64,000 nucleotides of DNA from positions 13,685,001 through 13,749,000 of the forward strand of contig NC_084933.1 of the NCBI RefSeq assembly GCF_958298935.1. The letters are read 5' to 3'. The notes beneath the pieces were generated by a model, which had not been told where the DNA came from, did no database searches, and saw only the letters and a program-made list of their open reading frames with translations. The stretch comes from Phragmites australis. Taxonomy: Eukaryota > Streptophyta > Magnoliopsida > Poales > Poaceae. The translations under genes were made by a program, and so were the position numbers. Shown one piece after another: positions 35,115 to 46,225 of this stretch (within the stretch, counting starts at the first letter, position 1; each line of letters opens with the position of its first letter).

Positions 35115-35531
35115 CCAACACTGATATTCAGCCTCCATCATCTGCCAAGACGACAGGCTTCCTCAAGACCTGCTTCAATGGAGTCAATGCACTCTCCGGT
35201 GATTTTATTGATCACTTTTCTTGTTTCTAAACCTTATTTTGTCACAAACGAGTAGCTGCTAGCATCGTATCAAGATAGTATATATTGCATTCGTTATACA
35301 TAATTCTTCATGTATCAAACATCATTACGTCCACTGATATCACTTGCTGCTCTTTGCATGCAGGGATCGGGCTGCTATCCATCCCTTACGCGCTGTCCCA
35401 GGGCGGGTGGCTGAGCCTGACCATCTTCCTCGCCGTCGCCGTCATCTGCTGCTACACGGGGCTCCTCCTGCAGCAATGTATGGACGCCAGCCCATTCGTG
35501 AGGACCTACCCAACATCGGTGCCCGGGCCTT

Positions 35532-37187
35532 TGTTAGTTGTAATCATGTTACACGTATGCGTTGTGTCTGCATGTGTAGTCAGGTCTTGGATGTGAGCTC
35601 CCGAAGAATCAGTTAGGCCAAGCCAACGTGCAAGAGGTGGAGTGATTAGTGGTTGCATTAGTTGTTAGAGTAGTGACCGCAGGACTCGGCCGTGGGATGG
35701 CACATTTTGAGTTCGTGGCTGATGAGTCGGGCTAACTGCCCATGTAATATTTGCATCGTATGTCTATTTAAAGGAGAATACAAGAAAAGGCTACAAGCGA
35801 GTCGAGAGCAGCACCAAAAATCCATCTGTTCCACTGTTCATCTTCTTCCTCGGGTTCCTGTGTGAGTTGGTGATCGGGTGATAGCATGAGCAAGTTATCT
35901 CCAGGAGAGGGGCTGCGTGATGCAGCTCCAACAATTGGTATTCAGAGCCTCAAGATTTGAGGGTCGAGGTGTTGCTATCGGGAGCTTGCACATCCATGGT
36001 GCGGTGGAGGATCTGCACGGTGGAGCTGCAATCGAGGCGTTGCGGAGGCGCAGAGTTTCGGCACGTCGTGGCGGGCGCAAAGGCAAGGAGGCCACGGTGC
36101 TAGACGTCCTGAGGGGTGTCCACCTCGGGTTCTTCGATTCAGTCCTTGACGACTACTGCCCAGACGTCAGGGAGGTCATCAAGGGGGTGTGGCGCGAGGT
36201 GCTGCGCGGCTGCACGGTGGCATTCAGCCAAGTGATCCCCCTTGAGGCCTGCGCCGAGGAGCACCCCGTGTGGAGGTTCGCCGAGCGGCTCGGCACCGTC
36301 TATGCCGCGGATGTTGATGCGACGGTTACCCATGTCATCGCGCTGGATCCGGGGACTGGGAAGGTGGTGTAGGCGATCCGCATTGAAGAATTGATATGTC
36401 AAGATTAGGGTAATCTTGATAGGTAGTATTTGCATGCAGGTTAAATATACTTACTAGCATGTAGTGGTACGGGTGCATGTGTTGCATGCTCAGTTAGTGT
36501 ATTCATGACCGAGCGAATAAAGGTTGTGATGTGCCTAGTCGTCGCATGCGTCGAGCTAGCTGCTAGGTGGGCTCGGTGGTAGACCGAGTTAGAATACATG
36601 TGGCATGGCGTAGTGCCCGGATCGGCAGCCAAGAGGTGAGTGCACGTATGTGTCATTTGGAGCTAGCCATGCATGTGTTTGAGGCCTCTTGTCGAGTTGA
36701 GTAGAGGAGTTCTGTCCGAAGATTGGCATCGTCTAGGTCGAGTCAGGGCATCATAATTAGGGGGTGATTTGTTAGTTGTAATCATGTTGCCCGTATAAGT
36801 TGTGTCTACATGTGTAGTCAGGTCTTGGATGTGAGCTCCCGAAGAATCGGTCAGGCCAAGCCAACGTGCAAGAGGTGGAGTGATTAGTGATTGCATTATT
36901 TGTTAGCCTGTTCGCAAGTTCGAGTAGTGGCCATAGGACTCGGCCGTGGGATGGCACATTTTGAGTTCGTCGCTGATGAGTCGGGCTAACTGCCCATGTA
37001 ATACTTGCATCGTTTGTCTATTTAAAGGAGAATACAAGAAAAGGCTGCAAGCGAGTCGAGAGGAGCACCAAAAGTCCATATGTTCCACTGTTCATCTTCT
37101 TCCTCGGATTCCTATGTGAGTTGGTGATCGGGTGATAGTATGAACGAGTTATCTCCAGGAGAGGGGCTACGTGATGCAGCTCCAACA
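35532..37187 (+). mobile_element. Small copia-like LTR retrotransposon with captured CPL phosphatase fragment (copy A)
   Basis: LTRs 35532-35933 and 36780-37187 (TGTTAGTTG...CTCCAACA). PBS attggtattcagagcc follows the first LTR, near the initiator-Met form. A purine tract ttagggggtgatt precedes the second. 5-bp target duplication gcctt (35527-35531 and 37188-37192) is perfect. It encodes no gag or pol; the internal ~850 bp carries a cellular gene fragment (see 35917-36372). The left LTR has a small deletion near 35668. Two more copies sit at 43254-44976 and 48223-49943, at the same position in the transporter gene. Confidence 0.9.
35917..36372 (+). CDS. Captured CTD-phosphatase-like (CPL4/FCP1 type) fragment, 151-codon frame
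   Basis: The frame starts in the LTR end and runs through the PBS into an arginine-rich stretch. It then encodes about 90 residues resembling the link between the FCP1 phosphatase domain and the BRCT domain of plant RNA polymerase II CTD phosphatase-like proteins. These are LRGVHLGFFDSVL, DVREVIKGVWREVLRGCTVAFS, EEHPVWRFAERLGTV, and DVDATVTHVIALDPGTGK. It stops there, so the phosphatase catalytic DxDxT domain and most of BRCT are missing. The frame is also open in the copy at 43654-44139, but disrupted in the 49-kb copy. Whether it is translated is unknown; position after the PBS suggests the retrotransposon transcript carries it. Confidence 0.6.
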   Translation: MMQLQQLVFRASRFEGRGVAIGSLHIHGAVEDLHGGAAIEALRRRRVSARRGGRKGKEATVLDVLRGVHLGFFDSVLDDYCPDVREVIKGVWREVLRGCTVAFSQVIPLEACAEEHPVWRFAERLGTVYAADVDATVTHVIALDPGTGKVV

Positions 37188-37403
37188 GCCTTCAGTCGGA
37201 GAGGCAGGCTCATCATCGTCGTTTTCATGTACCTCGAGCTCTACCTCGTCGCTGTCGACTTCCTCATCCTCGAGGGCCACAACCTACAGAAGCTGTTCTC
37301 GGCAGCGAGCTTCCGGCTCAGCGTGCTCAGGGTCAAGGGCAAGCAGGGGTTCGTGTTGGCCACCATGCTCGTTGTGCTACCGACGATGTGGTTCAGCAGC
37401 CTG

Positions 37404-38414
37404 TTGAGATCGACTCCGAGGTGCTCCGACCAGTCCAGAGGTGGAAGAAAATAAGGCTTAGGGCTTGCTCCGGTGAGGAGTTTTGCTTGAGGATGAGCTT
37501 AGGGATGATATGAGGAACTCACGGGCAACCTTCTCCTTAACACTTCGGCTTCCGTTGAGTTCGAGATGGAGGAATGATGAGAAGCTCTCCTGGCAAGGAA
37601 AAGGACTAGCTACCTAGCTTCTATTCCCTGATGGTTTACTGTTTTGCTGACTGGTGTGCTTCTATTCCCTGCCCTGCGTTCGTGGACTTCCTGATAAAGT
37701 CTCTTGAGGCGGTATCTATACTCCTGTTGGAGTTGATAAATTTTTTGAACGAATTACTATTTCTTTTAACGAATGGACTTGTTAACCTCTCTCTCTCTCT
37801 ATTTTTGACTTCTCTTTTTGTTGCACACTAAAGCCAATAATAAGCTGCAGGCGGTCGGAAACAACTTGAATCCTCAACTAACGCCATGCATGATCCCAGC
37901 TACATCTCCATGCATCTACCTAGGGTTTTTTTAGGGGTAAATTTACCAGAGGTTATCGATAAACATAATTTATCAGATATATAGAACAAAATTTAAATAA
38001 ATTTAAACAAAATGCTAGAAAATATGATGATTTTTTCTACCATATCCACCAATAAACCTGGTAAAATATATATAGAGAGAGAGGAAAACTAGTATGTACT
38101 CCTGAGAGTATATACTCCATACTACTATATACTACATAAATGAACTAGATATATTCCTTTATCACTATAAGTATACTTATATACTCATTCTAAGATACTC
38201 CGATGTGAACTACATAAAAAATATTGAAAAATATCCATCAATTTTAATAGATTTTGATAATACATTTATATTTGTACATAAAATATAATATACCCCAAAA
38301 AAATATATGCAAAATACTTAAAAAGTATACATTCTACTTGGATAATCTTATATACTCACATTTTCCATATACATACTATTTATCACATGAGATACTACCT
38401 GTATTATGAGATAC

Positions 38415-38440
<26 letters not shown>
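37404..38440. repeat. Shared 'tail' and AT-rich tract after truncated copy 2
   Basis: 37404-37925 begins right after the truncated exon and recurs after copy 4 (45193-45725), inverted after copy 5 (47480-48010) and partly at 50475-50830. It includes a phrase like ttttgcttgaggatgagc, reminiscent of gypsy internal sequence near the PPT, but is otherwise unidentified. 37926-38440 is AT-rich, recurs at 45720-46225 and inverted at 46955-47480, and ends in (TG)n/(TA)n at about 38411-38454. Confidence 0.75.
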
Positions 38441-38451
<11 letters not shown>

Positions 38452-38457
<6 letters not shown>

Positions 38458-39010
38458 GGAAAAAAAATTCCATGCACCAAGGCCCTGCGCGGCATGCTAC
38501 ACATGCACCGTACTGTTCTGGAATGTGGACTTGCAGTGACCATCAATATATTGACTACCTAGCCAGCCAGCTCATTAAACACGAGGCTCAAATCGATCGC
38601 ATCTGGAGTCATGCATGACCCTTGGTTCGACCTGGTTCGCCGCATGCGCTCTCGCTCATTTCGTATGCATGCATGCAGATGCCAGACACGCATGCAACTT
38701 CGAGACTCGACGAGCAACTCTCTAGCCGCCGGAAGTAGTATATTGCAGTCGATCTCTGCAGGTTCCGTTTTGTTTTCAGTGGTACCAAACCAAGCTTGAC
38801 CGCAGCCGGCGCTGAGCCGCTGACCACTTGACCTCAGCCGGTCGTCACCTTAATTTTAAAAGTTCCCTCGCGCGCCTATATAAACGTCAACAGATTAAGC
38901 TGGTGATCCAACATAGACCGACCTTGCAAGCTGCCTAGCTTGAAGATATAGCAAAACTTACTGCTTACCGTGCGTGTATACATTTAAACTACTTGCAAAT
39001 TATATTTGCA
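38452..39010 (+). promoter_or_regulatory. Promoter and 5' leader of the intact transporter gene
   Basis: TATATAAA at 38877-38884, 127 bp before the ATG at 39011; the transcript leader is probably about 95-100 nt. Upstream are a catgcatg cluster (38665-38675) and tgaccacttgacctcagccggtc (38820-38845), also present in copy 2. The region starts immediately after a TA repeat, so the duplication that made it may have cut off more distal elements. Confidence 0.6.
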
Positions 39011-40493
39011 ATGGACACGAGCACCAACACTGATATTCAGCCTCCATCATCTGCCAAGACGACAGGCTTCCTCAAGACCTGCTTCAATGGAGTCAATGCA
39101 CTCTCCGGTGATTTTATTGATCACTCTTCTTGTTTCTAAACCCTATTTTGTCACAAACGAGTAGCTGCTAGCATCGTATCAAGATAATATATATTGCATT
39201 CGTTATACATAATTCTTCATGTATCAAGTATCATTACGTCCACTGATATCACTTGCTGCTCTTTGCATGCAGGTATCGGGCTGCTATCCATCCCTTACGC
39301 GCTGTCCCAGGGCGGGTGGCTGAGCCTGACCATCTTCCTCGCCGTCGCCGTCATCTGCTGCTACACGGGGCTCCTCCTGCAGCGATGCATAGACGCCAGC
39401 CCGTTCGTGAGGACCTACCCCGACATCGGTGCGCTGGCCTTCGGCCGGAGAGGCAGGCTCATCGTCGCCGTTTTCATGTACCTCGAGCTCTACCTCGTCG
39501 CCGTAGACTTCCTCATCCTCGAGGGCGACAACCTAGAGAAGCTGTTCCCGGCGGCGAGCTTCCGGCTCGGCGCGCTCAGGGTCAGCGGCAAGCAGGGGTT
39601 CGTGCTGGCCGCCACGCTCGTTGTGCTGCCGACGACGTGGTTCAGCAGCCTGAGCGTACTGGCCTACGTCGCTGCCGGCGGCGCGCTCGCGTCCGTCGTC
39701 CTTATCGCAGCCGTCCTGTGGGTTGGGGTGTTCAACGGTGTTGGGTTCCACGAGAGGGGAAGGCTCGTGCACTGGGCTGGCATACCGAGCGCCATGAGCC
39801 TATACTCGTTTTGCTTTAGTGGGCATGCCGTGTTCCCCATGATATACCAGGGGATGAAAGACAAGAAAAGGTTCCCCATGGTAAGTCAGAACTACGTTAT
39901 GCTTTGAAAGGCTCATTAGGCAATCTCATAATGCATCGGATATAATCTCTTGCTTTCTCATGCAGGTGCTGTTCATCTGCTTCACCGTGAGCACGCTCAG
40001 CTACGGCGTCATGGGCATCATCGGGTACCTCATGTACGGAGACGCGCTCAAGTCCCAGGTCACCCTCAACCTCCCATCGGGGAAGGTGAGCTCCAAGATC
40101 GCCATCTACACGACGCTGGTGAACCCGCTAACCAAGTACGCGCTGGTGGTGACCCCCATCGCCGAGGCCCTAGAGGCCACGCTCGGCGTCGGCAAGAACC
40201 GACTCCTCTGCGTCCTCGTCAGGACGGCGCTGGTCGTGGGCACTGCCGTCGTCGCGCTGGCGGTTCCCTTCTTCGGCGACGTCGTCGCGCTCACCGGCGC
40301 CCTGCTCAGCTGCACGGCCACCATGCTGCTGCCGTGCCTGTGCTACCTCAGGGTCCGCGCCAAGGTCATCAGGCCGTCCCAAAAGATGTACTGGATGGAG
40401 ACGGCAGTTTGTTCCGCCATTGTTGTGGTTGGCGCCGCGATTGTTGTGGTTGGCACGTACAGTTCTGTGAAGCAGATTGTTCGGAGTCTGTAA
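39011..40493 (+). CDS. Amino acid transporter, AVT1-like (AAAP/Aa_trans family), intact; three exons
   Basis: Exons 39011-39107, 39273-39880 and 39966-40493 join in frame to 410 codons plus stop; introns (165 and 85 nt) are GT-AG. The short N-terminus (about 18 residues) leads into the family signature FLKTCFNGVNALSG and GLLSIPYALSQGGW (first transmembrane helix). About ten hydrophobic helices follow. Conserved AVT1 features include YLELYLVAVDFLILEGDNL, SLYSFCFSGHAVFPMIYQG and IIGYLMYGD...VTLNLP. Plant AVT1-type proteins sit mainly in the vacuolar membrane and move neutral amino acids by proton-coupled exchange. Substrate and location here are inferred from family only. All splice sites and the stop are intact. 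Length is near that of short family members. It is the only full copy in the cluster. Confidence 0.93.
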
Positions 40494-42983
40494 TAATGGA
40501 ACAAATGCTAGCTCGCATGCATGCATGCGCGAGGTGAAGCTGTGCTGTATAACCTTTACATTATTGCCAGGAGCCCGGGACTGTGGTACCTGATTTTTGT
40601 TTAAGTCGATTTCTTGGTAGTTGAATTATAATTTGAGATGTGTGTTCGTCTTATTCTGATTTTGATATCGTGATCCATGGGACCCAATGGCCAATGCACG
40701 TGAGAATGAGTTGCTCTTGTTGTATTCTCTGCTACTTAAAAAATATATAATGGTCAGTCCTCAATTAGGCAGGATATATTGTCTCTTCACGTCCTGCCCA
40801 CGTTCTGATAGGTGGTCCGCTTCTCACCGAGTCTCCCTCCCCACATTTTCTATTTCTCGATCTCCCTTTTTTCCTCATGCACCCGCATCACACCGCCCTG
40901 CCCTACTGCCTCCATCCCAACTGTGCCACCACCCTCCATCCGCAAGAACACGTCGCCCGTCAACCCCCTGATTCCTACACTCACTCCTTCCACGATCCAC
41001 GTCGATCCAGCTCGCTCCCACCCCAATTTACACCACACAAACCTAGCACACCTTATCCACGCCCTCCTCGCTAGCCACGACACCTCCTCCTCGATCAAAA
41101 TCAATTCCGATCCTTGCTCCGAATCTTCCCCACCACCCTGACGACACATGCACCTCGCCGCTTCTGCCATCGTATTCCGCGGACTCCTCTAAATGACTAT
41201 GACCGATCGGCCGCCCATGTCCTTGCGTTGAAGCTCCACTTGAGTCGAGATCAGCAGATTGGGTGGAATAAGGCATGTTTCCATTCTCTTTCTCTTCTCC
41301 AATTTTATTTTCCATCAACGACGCCGCCATATCCATCCCAAGACTCCTCGTCCTTCATGTTGCTGACCATGTCGAGGCGGCCATGCTCCAGCAACCGAGA
41401 CCATATTACGAAGCCACATGCTGTTGTAATAGAATCAAATGGTTTTCCAAGCTAATGCTCGTGTTCATGTTCAGAACAGCCTTATTAGAACCTAACTTAA
41501 CAAATGACAGGCATACCTCATTAGTTTATAGTGTTCTTCATCTGATTTGTGTTTCAAGATGAATAATTTCTAGCTTCGAGGACGAGGAGACATCCTGCCT
41601 CAACTCCAGTGAGTGGTGCCACTGTGCTCTTCTCCCTGGCTTTCTTCTATGCTTATCCTAACCCTACCCATGGTCTAGGAAACTAATGCTTCTTTTGCAG
41701 TTCATGACTTGAATACTTTATTGTAGTGGATTTAACTGAAGAAATTAGTTAGTGCAAGTTATATCAGCAGTGCAAAGTATCTTGACTTAAAATTGGACCA
41801 GTACATGGGATTTTTATGTGCTGTCCCAGTGGGTTAGGACTGATAGGGATTTAGTTTGTACACAAACTGTGCTTAGTTGTGCTAGTCCAGATTCTGTGTT
41901 TGGTTAAATTTTGATGGTCCAGAGCTTTTGTTTGTATCCATTTTCCCTCTAACGATTGCTAAAATTTCAGCGTTGCCCTACAGAACACTGATTTGCGTAA
42001 GGCACATTGGTTACATTAATCTGAATTTGGGGACCATAATGTCTTGTTCATTGGTGCTGCCTTGAATCTTGTAAAATTCTTGTGTCTTTATTATCATCAT
42101 TTCATTATTAGATAAAAAGATGCAAACTATATGTGCCTTGTTAAATGAGAATTACTTTGATCAGTTATGATTGCAACTGCTCAAATCATTTTATTTTTTA
42201 TTATAAGATCTGGTAGGCAGGGAAATAAAACCGATGTAGTTATCAAATTAATTTCAGTGCACATTTCTCTTGTAGGCACAACCACTTATTTTACAGTTGG
42301 TTATCTCCTTTTGTTGCACACTGGTGAGCTTACAACTATCATGCTTATGTTGTAACACCAGATGCAATAGCAAGTTTAATTACTGATCTATGTTAAGAAA
42401 AAGTTCCACGACCACTGGAGAGATAAGCTTTGCAGACAATGACAAGAACTGCAGTAGAGAGATGTAACTTGGCATGGGTTCTTTTCTAATAGAGGTTCTT
42501 TTCTTTTCCATGTGAGGAATGACTACAGAAGTCGACGCGGGAACATGGTTGCCATTGGATGGGTTGCTACATCACATTTGAGGTGAGGATAATATAGCCT
42601 CTCTTTGATCTTTTATGTTTTCCATCTTATTCACACGCGAACGACATATTTCAGCAAGTCGGTCAATATATTGTGGATTGACAGAGGTCAATGCATTCTA
42701 GAGATCTTATTATGTATTCTATATAGTCATATTCGAGTCTATCATCCAAGAATTCCTTAAGAATTCACCATCTTTATTTGTCACGTATTATTGATACAAT
42801 TTAGTTTTTAAGTACTGAGTAATAAGTAGCGCCGTCATTCCATCTCCGTGGCTGTTGATGCACATCCATGTTCTCCATCAATTAGATGGCAGTGACGCAA
42901 TCTTGAGTGAGTCTTGAGTGTTGATACATGATCAAAGTGTTGAACAGAAACTGCAAAATAATATCGGGAGTATTATTAGATAA
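40494..42983 (+). repeat. Right arm of inverted duplication, 3' flank of the intact gene
   Basis: Reverse complement of 29328-31808. Includes the gene's 3' flank and about 2.4 kb of non-coding sequence. Small open frames (40687-41455) have counterparts on the left arm but with different stops, so they are not called genes. It ends at gatgtta...attattagataa, where copy 4 begins in mid-intron with only a short shared gc at the joint. Confidence 0.75.
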
Positions 42984-43253
42984 GCATCGTATCAAGATAG
43001 TATATATTGCATTCGTTATACATAATTCTTCATGTATCAAACATCATTACGTTCACTGATATCACTTGCTGCTCTTCGCATCCAGGGATCGGGCTGCTAT
43101 TCAACCCTTACGCGCTGTCCCAGGGCAGGTGGCTGAGCCTGACCATCTTCCTCGCCATCGCCGTCATCTGCTGCTACACGGGGCTCCTCCTACAGCGATG
43201 CATGGACGCCAGCCCGTTCGCGAGGACCTACCCAACATCGGTGCCCTGGCCTT

Positions 43254-44976
43254 TGTTAGTTGTAATCATGTTGCCTGTATGAGTTGTGTCTGCATGTGTA
43301 GTCAGGTCTTGGATGTGAGCTCCCAAAGAATCAGTCAGGCCAAGCCAACGTGCAAGAGGTGGAGTGATTAGTGGTTGCATTAGTTGTTAGCCTATTCGCA
43401 CGTTCGAGTAGTGGCCACAGGACTCGACCGTGGGATGCCACGTTTTGAGTTCGTGACTGATGAGTCAGGCTAACTGCCCATGTAATACTTGCATCGTTTG
43501 TCTATTTAAAGGAGAATACAAGAAAAGGCTGCAATCAAGTCGAGAGCAGCACCAAAAATCCATCTGTTCCACTGTTCATCTTCTTCCTTGGTTCCTGTGT
43601 GAGTTGGTGATCGGGTGATAGCATGAACGAGTTATCTCCAGGAGAGGGGCTGCGTGATGCAGCTCCAACAATTGGTATTCAGAGCCTCAAGATTCGAGGG
43701 CCGAGGTGTTGCAGTCGGGAGCTCGCACATCCATGGTGCGATGGAGGATCTGCACGGTGGAGCTGCAGTCGAGGCGTTGCGGAGGCGCGGAGGCTCGGCG
43801 CGTCGTGGCGGGTGCAGAGGCGAGGAGGCCGTGGAGGCGCTACGCGGAGGCGCGGAGGGCGCGGTGCTGGACGTCCTGAGGGGCGTCCACCTCGGGTTCT
43901 TCGATTTAGTCCTTGACGACTACTGCTCGGACGTCAAGGAGGTCATCAAGGGGGTGCGGTGCGAGGTGCTGCGCGGCTGCACGGTGGCATTCAGCCGAGT
44001 GATCCCGTTCGAGGTCTGCGCCGAGGAGCACCCCGTGTGGAGGTTCACCGAGTGGCTTGGCACCGTCTGTGCCGCGGATGTCGATGCGACGGTCGCCCAT
44101 GTCATGGTGCTGGATCCGGGGACTGAGAAGGCGGTGTAGGCGATCCGCATTGAAGAATTGATATGTCAAGATTAGGGTAATCTTGACAGGTAGTATTTGC
44201 ATGTAGGTTAAATGTGTTTACTAGCATGTAGTGGTACGGGTGCATGTGTTGCATGCTCAGTTAGTCTATTCATGACCAAGCGAGTAAAGGTTGTGATGTG
44301 CCTAGTTGTCCCATGCGTCAAGCTAGCTGCTAGGTGGGCTCGGTGGTAGACCGAGTTAGAATACGTGTGGCATGGCGTAGTGCCCGGATTGGTAGTGAGT
44401 AGAGAGAGGATCGACAGCCAAGAGGTGAGTGCACGTATGTGTCATTTGGAGTTAGCCATGCATGTGTTTGAGGCCCCTTGTCGAGCTGAGTATAGGAGCT
44501 CCGTCTGAAGATTGACGTCGTCTAGGTTGAGCTAGGGCATCATAATTAGGGGGTGATTTGTTAGTTGTAATCATGTTGCCCGTATAAGTTGTGTCTGCAT
44601 GTGTAGTCAGGTATTGGATGTGAGCTCCCGAAGAATCGGCCAGGCCAAGCCAACATGCAAGAGGTGGAGTGATTAGTGGTTGCATTAGTTGTTAGCCTGT
44701 TCGCACGTTCGAGTAGTGGTTGCAGGACTCGGCCATGGGATGGCACATTTTGAGTTCGTGGCTGATGAGTCGGGCTAACTGCCCATGTAATACTTGCATC
44801 GTTTGTCTATTTAAAGGAGAATACAAGAAAAGGCTACAAGCGAGTCGAGAGCTGCACCAAAAATCCATCTGTTCCACTGTTCATCTTCTTCGTCGGGTTC
44901 CTGTGTGAGTTGGTGATCGGGTGATAACATGAGCGAGTTATCTCCAGAAGAGGGGCTACGTGATGCAGCTCCAACA
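43254..44976 (+). mobile_element. Small LTR retrotransposon with captured CPL fragment (copy B)
   Basis: LTRs 43254-43670 (417 bp) and 44559-44976 (418 bp). Target duplication gcctt on the left (43249-43253) and acctt on the right (44977-44981), one change. The CPL-like frame 43654-44139 (161 codons) is open, with an extra arginine/glycine-rich repeat upstream of VLDVLRGVHLGFF. Internal non-coding region 44140-44558 contains several short GT-rich stretches. Confidence 0.9.
43654..44139 (+). CDS. Captured CTD-phosphatase-like fragment, 161-codon frame
   Basis: Counterpart of 35917-36372. Same order: arginine-rich leader, then FCP1-BRCT linker residues (DVKEVIKGVRCEVLRGCTV, EEHPVWRFTEWLGTV, DVDATVAHVMVLDPGTEK). 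It ends at a TAG right after GTEKAV. The parent cellular protein would continue with KSRWA-like residues and the rest of BRCT. Some substitutions differ from copy A, but the frame is kept in both. Confidence 0.55.
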   Translation: MMQLQQLVFRASRFEGRGVAVGSSHIHGAMEDLHGGAAVEALRRRGGSARRGGCRGEEAVEALRGGAEGAVLDVLRGVHLGFFDLVLDDYCSDVKEVIKGVRCEVLRGCTVAFSRVIPFEVCAEEHPVWRFTEWLGTVCAADVDATVAHVMVLDPGTEKAV

Positions 44977-45192
44977 ACCTTCAGCCGGAGAGGCAGGCTC
45001 ATCGTCGCCGTTTTCATGTACCTCGAGCTCTACCTCGTCGCTGTCGACTTCCTCATCCTCGAGGGCAACAACCTACAGAAGTTGTTCCCGGCGGCGAGCT
45101 TCCGGCTCGGCGCGCTCAGGGTCAGCGGCAAGCAGGGGTTCGTGCTGGCCGCCACGCTCGTTGTGCTGCCGACGATGTGGTTCAGCAGCCTG

Positions 45193-45857
45193 TGGAGATC
45201 GACTCCGGGGTGCTCCGACCAGTCCAGAGGTGGAAGAAAATAAGGCTTAGAGCTTGCTCCAGTGAGAAGTTTTGCTTGAGGATGAGCTTAGGGACGATAT
45301 GAGGAACTCACGGGCAACCTTCTCCTTAACACTTCGGCTTCCGTTGAGCTCGAGGTGGAGGAATGATGAGAAGCTCTCCTCGCAAGGAAAAGGACTAGCT
45401 ACCTAGCTTCTATTCCCTGATGGTTTACTGTTTTGCTGACTGGTGTGCTTCTATTCCCTGCGTTCGTGGACTTTCTGACAAAGTCTCTTGAGGCGGTATC
45501 TATACTCCTGTTGGAGTTGATAAATTTTTTGAACGAATTACTATTTCTTTTAACGAATGGAGTTGTTAAAGTTATTCGTTCACCTCTCTCTCTATTTTTG
45601 ACTTCTCTTCTTGTTGCACACTAAAGCCAATAATAAACTGCAGGCGGTCGGAAACAACTTGAATCCTCAACTAACGCCATGCATGATCCCATCTACATCT
45701 CCATGCACCTACCTAGGGTTTTTTTAGGGTAAATTTATCAGAGATTATTGATAAACATAATTTATCAGATATATAGAATAAAATTTAAATAAATTTAAAC
45801 AAAATACTAGAGAATATGATAATTTTTTTCTACCATATCCACCAATAAACCTGGTAA

Positions 45858-45893
<36 letters not shown>

Positions 45894-46225
45894 GTCTGTA
45901 CTTCCAGAGTACATACTCTCTACTATGATATACCATATAAATAAACTGGATATACTCCTTTATTACTATGAGTATACTTATATATTCATTCTAAGATACT
46001 CTCATATGAACTACATGAAAAAAAATTGAAAATAAATCCATCAATTTTAATAGATATTGATAATACTTTTATATTTATACATAAAATGTAATATACTCAA
46101 AAAATATGTGCAAACCACTAAAAAAATATACATACTACTTGAATAATCTTATATACTCACATACTCCATGTACATACTATTTATCACATGAGATATTCTC
46201 TATGTTATAAGATATATATATATAT
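45193..46225. repeat. Tail and AT-rich tract after copy 4
   Basis: Same sequence as 37404-38440 in direct orientation and the mirror of 46955-48010. Has a (TA)n run at 45861-45888. Confidence 0.75.

Larger units (their letters stand above)
33529..37403 (+). pseudogene. Transporter copy 2: AVT1-like gene broken by two TEs
   Basis: The start codon 33529 and the first seven codons (33529-33549) are followed by a hAT element. The rest of exon 1 is 35123-35198, then intron 1, then exon 2a 35364-35531. A small LTR retrotransposon follows, and exon 2b is 37193-37403. Homology ends at ...WFSSL, replaced by unrelated sequence; exon 3 is absent. Even without the TEs it would not encode transporter past residue ~80. 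A one-base deletion in the codons for TYPDIG (ctacccaac in place of ctaccccgac) shifts the frame. The same deletion is in copies 4 and 5, so it predates their duplication. Confidence 0.9.
42984..45192 (+). pseudogene. Transporter copy 4: intron 1 end and exon 2 fragments
   Basis: It starts inside intron 1 (gcatcgtatcaagatag), with no promoter or exon 1. Exon 2a is 43086-43253 and exon 2b 44982-45192, separated by the LTR retrotransposon. It shares the one-base deletion before DIG and the same exon-2 truncation as copy 2. Exon 2b here is slightly closer to intact copy 3 (RLGALRVSGKQ retained). Confidence 0.88.

Noticed and set aside
34537..35255. Frames of 90-147 codons in the hAT element
   Set aside because: They lie inside a defined TE, overlap on both strands and cross the TE border into the transporter exon.
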